Shown piece after piece: positions 24,901 to 36,900 of a stretch of DNA of 64,000 bases; positions within the stretch are counted from its first letter, which is position 1; every line of letters begins with the position of its first letter. Where the stretch lies: the NCBI GenBank assembly GCA_033675265.1, contig JAUJYZ010001540.1:947001-1011000 (forward strand). Reading direction: 5' to 3'. Source of the DNA: Actinostola sp. cb2023. Taxonomy: Eukaryota; Cnidaria; Anthozoa; Actiniaria; Actinostolidae. Made by a program: the position numbers and the translations under genes. The notes under the pieces were generated by a model. That model was given only the letters and a program-made list of their open reading frames with translations. It made no database searches and was not told the DNA's origin.

Positions 24901-27900
24901 TCATCATCACCATCAGTATCACTATCATCATCACCATCAGTATCACTATCATCATCACCATCAGTATCACTATCATCATCACCATCAGTATCACACTATC
25001 ATCATCACCATCAGTATCACTATCATCATCACCATCATCACTATACATCATCAGTATCTATCATCACCATCAGTATCACTATCATCATCATCAGTATCAC
25101 ATCATCACCATCAGTATCACTATCATCATCACCATCAGTATCACTATCATCATCACCATCAGTATCACTATCATCATCATCAGTATCACTATCATCATCA
25201 TCAGTATCACATCATATCATCAGTATCACTATCATCATCATCATCAGTATATCACATCATCATCATCATCTATCATCATCACCATCAGTATCACTATCAT
25301 CATCACCATATCATCATCACCATCAGTATCACTATCATCATCACCATCAGTATCACTATCATCATCACCATCAGTATCACTATCATCATCACCATCAGTA
25401 TCACTATCATCATCACCATCAGTATCACTATCATCATCATCATCATCAGTATCTATCACATCATCATCAGTATCATCATCATCATCATCAGTCATCACTA
25501 TCACATCATCATCATCAGTCATCACTATCATCATCACATCATCACCAGTATCACTATCATCATCACCATCAGTATCACTATCATCATCATCAGTATCACA
25601 CCATCAGTATCACTATCATCATCACCATCATCAGTATCATCATCATCCATCACTATCATCATCATCAGTATCACTATCATCATCATCACTATCATCATCA
25701 TCAGTATCACTATCATCATCACCATCAGTATCACTATCATCATCACCATCAGTATCACTATCATCATCACCATCAGTATCACTATCATCATCACCATCAG
25801 TATCACTATCATCATCACCATCAGTATCACTATCATCATCACCATCAGTATCACTATCACTATCATCATCACTATCACTATCACCATCATCATCACCATC
25901 AGTATCACTATCATCATCACCATCACCATCAGTATCATCATCTATCATCATCACCATCAGTATCACTATCAACATCAGTGGAGACACTTCCTTTAATGCT
26001 GTTGTCATTCCTCTCCCCAGAGTGAGTGTACGTAGCAGATGTTCTCAATAGTAGTTGACAACATATTTTCTTTTCAGATTAATAGACGGCGACCTGTTCT
26101 TGGTGTGGGACAGCGGTAAGCATCTTAAATCTCAGCGAGACCTTGCTAAAGGAGCTCGAATGATGATCAAGGACGACATCAAAATCCTTGATTACTACCG
26201 CTACCAACTCAACCTGTTCTCACAGATGTGTCTCGATAGACAGTACTTGGCCATCAACAGCATCAGTAAACAACTAGATGTTGATCTCATTCTCAGGTAA
26301 ACAAAGTTGTTGAATAATTGGCTTTGACGTTCTTATGCTTGCAATAGTTTCCCTTTCAGCTGTATTTTTGTATCAGGCCCATTCCTCTGTATTCAGGAAG
26401 GTGGAATATGACCAACAGGGGAATGGGACCAACACAAATAGCCTGGGAAGAGAGCATGCTACCTCCCTCTTCTTCCCATAAAGTGTTTATTTTGCAAGTT
26501 CAGTGTTAACAAGGCTTTCATAATGTTCACCAGGTGCATGGCCGACAAGGAATTTTCGTGTGATTTACGCGCAGCATTTTGTCGTCTAATGCTTCACATG
26601 CACATTGATCGCGATCCACAAGAACCTGTCACACCAGTCAAATATGCACGACTATGGACCGAGATCCCTAAAGAGATGACTATCGATGTGTAAGTAGTGA
26701 TGTACTTTACCAGCAGTGTCCTGGAATTCTCTCTGATTCCTACCATGCATTGACGCCTGGCTGCAATCTTGGACGACAGTGTTGTTACTTTTGTTGATCA
26801 CGGCAAATTCCTATAATGTTGTTTTAACATCTTTTTCACCACTCCCCTCCCCTAGATTATTGTTGTTCTGAGTTCCTACCTTGGCTGATCAATCAGACAT
26901 CAACATTGCATAGGGGGAGGGGAGGGGCAAGTACACAAATATTCATTCCAAAGTCAGCTCCAAGACATTTCAGGTGCATTTGATTCACCTTGTTCAGGAA
27001 TAGGAATTCCACCAGCACATCAATAGGAATATCGACTGAATCGAACGGTTATTTCGGTTTATTCTATTTATTGCTATTCTAGAAGGTCAATCGAATGCAC
27101 CCTCAGATGAAGGTTCGAGTCAATTACGACTTTGTAACAACACTTTGTCCAAGATTGTAGATAGATAGATAAATCATTTATTACATCCGTCAAAAGGCTG
27201 AATTACATGCTGTGTACTATGCATGTAGATATGGGGCACGTTCTGTTTAGCAATGCGACCATTCACACAGTCTTGCAGCAGTCATGATATTGCTGTTTGA
27301 TGAGTGACTGACTTTGTCATGTAATATTTGTATTCTTCGTGGTTTCAGGTACGACCAACACGAGGCTGTGGGTGAAGAACGTGAAGCAATCAGAAAGAAG
27401 TTTGAAGGTGTTATTCACTTTGTAGAAACCTACTTGCATAACATCAGTAGTAATGTGTTTGCTTTTAACGATAAGGAACAGAACAAGCTTACATTTGAGG
27501 TTAGTGTTGCCCATATATCACTAACACTTAGGTCCTTCCACAGCACCTGTCTCCATCCTATAGCACTTCCTCTGTCAAAGTAACTTTTTCGTCTTTATCA
27601 CCTCCCCATCCAGACACCAAAACAACCACACCTCCCTCTATGTCAGCCACTCTGGAACCATTCTGTCTTATTACAATGGTTTCTATATCTAAACTATGTA
27701 ATGCCACTTTATTTATAGGTCGTAAAGATTGCCAGGAATCTGATCTACTTTGGCTTCTACGGGTTCAGTGATCTACTGAGACTCACCCAGACACTGCTGT
27801 CCATACTGGATTGTGAACAGCGGGGTTACGCAGGAATAGAACATACCATCAAAAGTGACGGTCAGTACATCGACATAATATTCAAGCCATTACCTTTGCT

Positions 27901-30900
27901 TAGTGTCAGTGCACAAAAGGTTTTGAAACCACCATTGAGATGGATCATTGTCTGACACAGAGTAAAGCTGTGCACTCAGCTTAAAGATAGCATGGTCAAA
28001 CTATTACCCTAAAATACTTGAACCAAATTTAACAAAATGTCATTCCAATTTTTTTCTAAATCTGACAGAAAATGCCAACAAGATGGATGTAACGAAGAGC
28101 ATCCACAGTCTGGGGGCCGCCATGACGAGGGTAGCTTTTGGAGGAAGCCTCGATCCATGGGGGCTTATTCATCAAGCCGATTCAGGTCCCAAAGTCGAGG
28201 GTGAAACTGACCACGTCGTCATGGAAACCAAGTTGAAAGTGATCGAGATCTTAGAGTTCATCATGAATGTGAGGCTGGACTACAGGATATCAAGCTTGTT
28301 GACAATATTCAAGAAGGACTTTGATGAGAGTAATGCTAACCTGAGTGAAGCTGATGGTGACACTGGTACGTTTTACTTTCTCCATAATTGAATTATTTGT
28401 AGGGTTTATCTTCAAGACATGTGTCTATCGGTCTCCCTGGCAACCACAGGTAGCCCACCCGGTCTCCCTGGCAACCACAGGTAGCCCACCCAGTCTCCCT
28501 GGCACCACAGATAGCCCACACGGTCTCCCTTGCACCACAGGTAGCCCACACAGTCTCCCTGGCACCACAGGTAGCCCACTCGGTCTCCCTGGCACCACAG
28601 GTAGCCCACCCGGTCTCCCTGGCACCACAGGTAGCCCATCCAGTCTCCCTGGCAATCACAGGTAGCCCATCTGGTCTCCCTGGCACCACATTTAGCCCAT
28701 CCAGTCTCCCTGGCAATCACAGGTAGCCCGGTCTCCCTGGCACCACAGGTAGCCCACACTGTCTCCCTGGCAGCACAGGTAGCCCACCTGGTCTCCCTGG
28801 CACCACAGGTAGCCCACCCGGTCTCCCTGGCAACCACAGGTAGCCCACCCAGTCTCCCTGGCACCACAGATAGCCCACACGGTCTCCCTTGCACCACAGG
28901 TAGCCCACACAGTCTCCCTGGCACCACAGGTAGCCCACCCGGTCTCCCTGGCACCACAGGTAGCCCATCCAGTCTCCCTGGCAATCACAGGTAGCCCATC
29001 TGGTCTCCCTGGCACCACAGGTAGCCCATCCAGTCTCCCTGGCAATCACAGGTAGCCCATCCATTCTCCCTGGCACCACAGGTAGCCCACACTGTCTTCC
29101 TGGCAGCACAGGTAGCCCACCTGGTCTCCCTGGCACCACAGGTAGCCCACCCGGTCTCCCTGGCAACCACAGGTAGCCCATCCAGTCTCCCTGGCACCAC
29201 AGGTAGCCCACTCGGTCTCCCTGGCACCACAGGTCGGTCCCTGGCAACCACAGGTAGCCCATCCAGTCTCCCTGGCAACCACAGGTAGCCCATCCAGTCT
29301 CCCTGGCACCACAGGTAGCCCATCTGGTCTCCCTGGCGCCACAGGTAGCCCATCTGGTCTCCCTGGCACCAGAGGTAGCCCACCTGGTCTCCCTGGCACC
29401 ACAGGTAGCCAGTCCAGTCTCCCTGGCACCACAGGTAGCCCATCCATTCTCCCTGGCACCACAGGTAGCCAGTCCAGTCTCCCTGGCACCACAGGTAGCC
29501 AATCCGATCTCCCTGGCAACCACAGGTAGCCCACCCGGTCTCCCTGGCACCACAGGTAGCCCACCTGGTCTCCCTGGCACCACAGGTAGCCCACTCGGTC
29601 TCCCTGGCACCACAGGTAGCCCACTCGGTCTCCCTGGCACCACAGGTAGCCCACCTGGTCTCTCTGGCACCACAGGTAGCCCAATCCTTCTCCTTGGCAC
29701 CACAGGTAGTCCACCCGGTCTCCCTGGCACCACAGGTAGCCCACCCGGTCTCCCTGGCACCACAGGTAGCCCACTCGGTCTCCCTGGCACCACAGGTAGC
29801 CCACCCGGTCTCTCTGGCACCACAGGTAGCCCACTCCTTCACCCTGGCAGCACAGGTAGCCCACCTGGTCTCCCTTGGCACTACAGGTAGCCCACTCAGT
29901 CTCCCTGGCACCACAGGTAGCCCACCTGGTCTCCCTTGGCACCACAGGTAGCCCACTCAGTCTCTCTGGCAACCACAGGTAGCCCACCCGGTCTCCCTGG
30001 CACCACAGGTAGCCCACCTGGTCTCTCTGGCACCACAGGTAGCCCAATCCTTCTCCTTGGCACCACAGGTAGTCCACCCGGTCTCCCTGGCACCACAGGT
30101 AGCCCACCCGGTCTCCCTGGCACCACAGGTAGCCCACTCGGTCTCCCTGGCACCACAGGTAGCCCAGTCTCTCCACCACAGGGTCCTCCCTGGCACCACA
30201 GGTAGCCCACCTGGTCTCCCTTGGCACTACAGGTAGCCCACTCAGTCTCCCTGGCACCACAGGTAGCCCACCTGGTCTCCCTTGGCACCACAGGTAGCCC
30301 ACTCAGTCTCCCTGGCAACCACAGGTAGCCCACCCGGTCTCCCTGGCACCACAGGTAGCCCACTCAGTCTCCCTGGCACCACAGGTAGCCCACCTGGTCT
30401 CCCTTGGCACCACAGGTAGCCCACTCAGTCTCCCTGGCACCACAGGTAGCCCACCCGGTCTCCCTGGCACCACAGGTAGCCCATCCGGTCTCCCTGGCAC
30501 CACAGGTAGCCCATCCTATCTAAAAATATCTTTCCTCGCTTGGTAAAATCGTGAAACTGTGCTTAAAAAATCCTTAAAAGTTCAATATAAATGAACTCAA
30601 CAAAATCCCTAAAATACTGAAGTTGTGACACTATCTCCAGAACACTGATTATGGGATAAACATTTGTCAGCATTAAAATAATTGATACCTTACTGAGACA
30701 GCGTTCCTTTTAGCCAGCGTGTCAACCATTAAAACTGAGACTGTAAATGATTAGTGAATTATGAAACTAATTTTCAGTTTTATTCCAGGCAAGCAAAAAC
30801 GATGTAAGATTGACGAAGCGGGAGTTCCACACTTCCTCGCACCGCATACTTGTACGTGATAAAAAAACACGTCCAAATTATAAACCTTTATAATGGAAAT

Positions 30901-33900
30901 AAAAACTAAATCTCTAACAAGCATAAAATCCTGTCAAAAACCAAATCAAACTAACCAAAGAATAAACTGAATAAATGAAAAATGGGAATGAATGAATGGG
31001 AAATCGGAAAGGAATGACATAAATTCTACTTAGAATCGCGGACGTTGTAAAATAATAAATTAAAAACTAAACTAACCTAAAACTAACACTGGTAAAATAT
31101 ATATCCTTGACAATTGTGCTCTAAATGGGTCTGTGTGGGGAGATACCATAGCACTCGTTTAATATAACACTAAAGTTTTACTTAGTTAGTAACTAATTAG
31201 GACTATTTAGCACTAGTTAAACAATAGCATTAGCGCTATTTAGTTTTACTATTCTTTCACGGGTATATTGTCTGGGTGCTATATAGTGTCTCCTGTGTCT
31301 GTCACTTCACATCATACAGCCATCGTAAAACTCTTTAAGAAACCTTACACGAGCAATTGGCAGCCCAACTCATGTGAGACGATACTCTTTTATGGCACAG
31401 TTGTGCTCGTATGAACGAACAGCATCTCATCGATTTGTTTGGCTTTCAAACAGGGATTGATCTGGAAAACATCAGCGCACAAGCAGAATCTATTTTTGGT
31501 GGATCACTGTAAGTTATCTTTGAAGTTTATAGCATCTTTGTAGTTTAAAGCATCTTTGTAGTTTAAAGCATCTTGCATCTTGTATCTTTAGTTAGTTTAT
31601 CTTACAAAAAGTCACCGATTCATGAGTGGCTCCCTGTAGTAAATCATGCAATTTGTTTCATTTCAGTGGTTCATCTGACATTGACCTTGACCTTGACAGT
31701 CAGGGGGGACGCACCTTCCTCAGGGTACTACTCTACCTGTGCATGCATGACTACCCTCCCTTAGTCACGGGTGCCTTACAGCTGCTCATGAGACATTTCA
31801 GTCAACGACAAGAGGTTCTGCAGGCTTTCAAACAGGTAAAACCTGTTAAACTAGTTTGAACTACTCGTCTCACTTTATCCCAGTCCTCCTCTTGAAAGTT
31901 CAACCAAAGGTATCCCAACACTTTGTTATTTGCCTACAGGTTCAACTTCTGGTGTCCAACAGTGACGTTGAGAACTACAAACAGATCAAGACAGACTTAG
32001 ACGAACTTCGACTATTAGTGGAAAAGTCTGAACTATGGGTGTACAAGAGCAAAAAGTATCTCACTTCTGCTTCATCTGGAAGCAAAGAAAAGAAAAAAGA
32101 TAAAAAGAAAGACAAAATAAAGGACATCAAAGATGAAACTATTGATACAGACATTCCGCAGAGTGATAAGAACGGGCGAGAGGTGAGTCATCACCGCGTC
32201 ACTAATTCCTTCCACTCCTAGGCTCTGTCCACAACAAGCTTTTCTCCATCTCTGCCAACACATAAACTATTCCAGAGTATACCAGTAAAAATGAGTCGAA
32301 AATGCGGAAAATTCGTTTTCAGATGTAAAAGTGTGGACGGGACCTCGCCCTCTTTTGGGAAGGGGCGTGGCACACAAGCCATTAATTTGTCGTTTGTCTA
32401 TTGAATGCAAAAGAAGCTCAACATCATTTACCGAAATATTTTTTGTTTGTTTTCTAGGACAGCGACTCAGATGAGGTACGGTAACAGTTATAGAACATCA
32501 TTGTAACATGTTACATTAAAAACACGATGCACTTATATTAGCCTGCTTTGCTCGTCAAGTCTGTAAAGCAGGCTACACTTATAGGTCCTTATATAGATTC
32601 TGGTAGGTTCATTAATTGTCTCAAGGTTTTGTCTTTTTAGTCGATTCGTAGACGATTATCGAGTGACAATTCCGTGGAGCTGGAGGTCGAGCATTCGGAA
32701 TCCATGACTTTAAAGAATTACAAGAGAGTTGAAGCTGTAAGTATCACGTTTATCACGCAGTGTTTAGTCTGTGACACATATAAACTTCATTCTTATCGAT
32801 ATCCAGATCCTCCAGCGGCTCAGCCAGCTCTGTATATCTTTTGGACCTGATGACGTCAAGAAGAACAGAAAACATGAACAAAGGTTGCTACGCAACATGG
32901 GCGCACATACTGTGGTCTTGGAGCTTCTGCAAATTCCTTATGCTAAGGTAGATTGACTAGAGGACACAATGACGATGGTGGTAGATAAAGATGACTGACT
33001 ATAGGACACGATGACGATGGTGGTAGATAAAGATGACTGACTATAGGACACAATGACGATGGTGGTAGATAAAGATGACTGACTATAGGACACAATGACG
33101 ATGGTGGTAGATAAAGATGACTGACTATAGGACACGATGACGATGGTGGTAGATAAAGATGACTGACTATAGGACACAATGACGATGGTGGTAGATAAAG
33201 ATGACTGCATGACTATAGGACACGATGACGATGGTGGTAGATAAAGATGACTGACTATAGGACACAATGACGATGGTGGTAGATAAAGATGACTGACTAT
33301 AGGACACAATGACGATGGTGGTAGATAAAGATGACTGACTATAGGACACAATGACAATAATGATAACTCATTCAGTTTTAATTAATAACCTTTCTATTTC
33401 CACAGAATGAAGATGTTCGTATGGAGGACATCATGGTTTTAGCACACGAGTTTCTCCAGAACGTATGTCTTGGTAACCAACAGAACCAATCGCTGCTACA
33501 CAAGCACTTGGACCTTTTCCTTACTCCAGGGGTGAGATCATCTTACTGAACAATGACTGAGACATTGGTTTAGAATTGGGCTTAAAGTGCAACTAACCCC
33601 TGTGAGATTGTTTAAAAAATCTATTCAATATTACCAAACGGTCTTAGTAATAGCAAGTGAGCTACATGTTTAAGCGAAATAACGACACTTTTGAGTTGGT
33701 GTTTGATTAAACATGTTTCGATAGTGTCTACTGTCATCATCAGTAAGGATAATAGTTTCCTTTTCATAAATCTATTTGTAAATGTAATTGTGTTTAAATT
33801 AAACTTGTGTCCCCGATTAGTGTACCACTTGTGGTACGCTAGAAGTCTGACACATTAATAAAGTTTATGTATGTTAACAAACTGGTATATATAGAAAAAT

Positions 33901-36900
33901 AAGACAAAAGAAATTACAATAGGATATCATAGAAGTATGTGTCTAATGCACCAGTCTAAGATTTACATGGTACAATTGTTGGTTTAGTGCAGGCTTAAGC
34001 CAATGAATATGCAATGCCTCTTTAAAATATATAGTGTTCGCACGATCAATGATGCTAAAAGAATCTTCTGTTACAGAGTTGGCTTAGTGAGGACTTTAAT
34101 AGATAGGGTATATAAGATTAACAACACCTGAGCATACATTACGGCATGTTACAGAGTTGGCTTAGTGAGGACTTTAATAGATAGGGTATATAAGATTAAC
34201 AACACCTGAGCATACATTACGGCATGTTACAGAGTTGGCTTAGTGAGGACTTTAATAGATAGGGTATATAAGATTAACAACACCTGAGCATACATTACGG
34301 CATGTTACAGAGTTGGCTTAGTGAGGACTTTAATAGATAGGATATATAAGATTAACAACACCTGAGCATACATTACGGCATGTTACAGAGTTGGCTTAGT
34401 GAGGACTTTAATAGATAGGGTATATAAGATTAACAACACCTGAGCATACATTACGGCATGTTACAGAGTTGGCTTAGTGAGGACTTTAATAGATAGGGTA
34501 TATAAGATTAACAACACCTGAGCATACATTACGGCATGTTACAGAGTTGGCTTAGTGAGGACTTTAATAGATAGGGTATATAAGATTAACAACACCTGAG
34601 CATACATTACGGCATGTTACAGAGTTGGCTTAGTGAGGACTTTAATAGATAGGGTATATAAGATTAACAACACCTGAGCATACATTACGGCATGTTACAG
34701 AGTTGGCTTAGTGAGGACTTTAATAGATAGGGTATATAAGATTAACAACACCTGAGCATACATTACGGCATGTTACAGAGTTGGCTTAGTGAGGACTTTA
34801 ATAGATAGGGTATATAAGATTAACAACACCTGAGCATACATTACGGCATGTTACAGAGTTGGCTTAGTGAGGACTTTAATAGATAGGGTATATAAGATTA
34901 ACAACACCTGAGCATACATTACGGCATGTTACAGAGTTGGCTTAGTGAGGACTTTAATAGATAGGGTATATAAGATTAACAACACCTGAGCATACATTAC
35001 GGCATGTTACAGAGTTGGCTTAGTGAGGACTTTAATAGATAGGATATATAAGATTAACAACACCTGAGCATACATTACGGCATGTTACAGAGTTGGCTTA
35101 GTGAGGACTTTAATAGATAGTATATAAGATTAACAACACCTGAGCATACATTACGGCATGTTACAGAGTTGGCTTAGTGAGGACTTTAATAGATAGGATA
35201 TATAAGATTAACAACACCTGAGCATACATTACGGCATGTTACAGAGTTGGCTTAGTGAGGACTTTAATAGATAGGGTATATAAGATTAACAACACCTGAG
35301 CATACATTACGGCATGTTACAGAGTTGGCTTAGTGAGGACTTTAATAGATAGGATATATAAGATTAACAACACCTGAGCATACATTACGGCATGTTACAG
35401 AGTTGGCTTAGTGAGGACTTTAATAGATAGGGTATATAAGATTAACAACACCTGAGCATACATTACGGCATGTTACAGAGTTGGCTTAGTGAGGACTTTA
35501 ATAGATAGGGTATATAAGATTAACAACACCTGAGCATACATTACGGCATGTTACAGAGTTGGCTAAGTGAGGACTTTAATAGATAGGGTATATAAGATTA
35601 ACAACACCTGAGCATACATTACGGCATGTTACAGAGTTGGCTTAGTGAGGACTTTAATAGATAGGGTATATAAGATTAACAACACCTGAGCATACATTAC
35701 GGCATGTTACAGAGTTGGCTTAGTGAGGACTTTAATAGATAGGGTATATAAGATTAACAACACCTGAGCATACATTACGGCATGTTACAGAGTTGGCTTA
35801 GTGAGGACTTTAATAGATAGGGTATATAAGATTAACAACACCTGAGCATACATTATGGCATGTTACAGAGTTGGCTTAGTGAGGACTTTAATAGATAGGA
35901 TATATAAGATTAACAACACCTGAGCATACATTACGGCATGTTACAGAGTTGGCTTAGTGAGGACTTTAATAGATAGGGTATATAAGATTAACAACACCTG
36001 AGCATACATTATGGCATGTTACAGAGTTGGCTTAGTGAGGACTTTAATAGATAGGGTATATAAGATTAACAACACCTGGAGTGGTTTTCATAGTGATATA
36101 CAGAAATTAACTTCCGTTCTTCAGAACAATCTCTACCCTCCAAACTTGATTGATAAGATCCTAAATCAATACTTAACCAAAGTGCAAAGTAGCAACGATT
36201 CCTCAAGTACTGTTAGCGGCGAAACATTTTATTTTCAATTACCATTTGTGGGAAAATTTTCCAGCATCGCACAAAAAAGAATCAGATCACTTACTAAGCG
36301 TTACTGCAAAAACATCAACATCAAATTAGTGTTTAGTTCATTTAAGATCTCGAGCATGTTTAGCGCTAAGGACTCTATTCCCAGCGGTCTCCATTCATGT
36401 GTCGTTTATAAATTCATTTGTACTGGCTGTTATGTTGGTGAGACCCAACGCCACTTTTCAACACACGTTCATGAACATTTGCTAACGTACATTGTTTACA
36501 AACATATTAACAACTCTGTAACATGCCGTAATGTATGCTCAGAAGATTCTTTTAGCATCATTGATCGTGCGAACACTATATTTAGCCTAAAGATCAAAGA
36601 GGCATTGCATATTCATTGGCTTAAGCCTGCGCTAAACCAACAATTGTACCATGTAAATCTTAGATTAGTGCATTAGACACATACTTCTATGATATCCTAT
36701 TGTAATTTCTTTTGTCTTATTTTTCTATATATACCATTTTGTTAACTATTATCCTTACTGATGATGACAGTAGACACTGTCGAAACATGTTTAAACACAA
36801 ACTCAAAAGTGTCGTTATTTCGCTTAAATCTATTCAATATAAGCTGAATAGTTGGTGGGTTTAGTATTTTGTGATTTGAACCTTGCGTTTATGAGTTATA

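Larger units (their letters stand above)
33632..36825 (+). mobile_element. Penelope-like retroelement, 5'-truncated, with inverted terminal parts
   Basis: Flanked by a 15-bp target duplication AAATCTATTCAATAT (33617-33631 and 36826-36840). The left part (33632-34070) is the reverse complement of the right part (36534-36825), an arrangement known for Penelope-like element termini. Between them lie ~26 copies of a 78-bp unit and a residual ORF (36011-36676). The reverse transcriptase core is missing, so the copy is dead. Confidence 0.8.

Noticed and set aside
21593..25996. 1,467-codon open frame
   Set aside because: It is exon 17 of ITPR running into a nearly G-free ATC array that contains no stop triplets in this frame. 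The receptor continues at exon 18 (26078) in the expected phase.
28393..30503. Long Gly/Cys/Trp-rich frames in both strands
   Set aside because: Products of the 30-bp intron 22 satellite; no start context, no homology, and several frames open at once.
34069..36080. CRISPR-like regular array
   Set aside because: The 78-bp units are contiguous and identical, with no unique spacers, and lie inside a retroelement in an animal intron.
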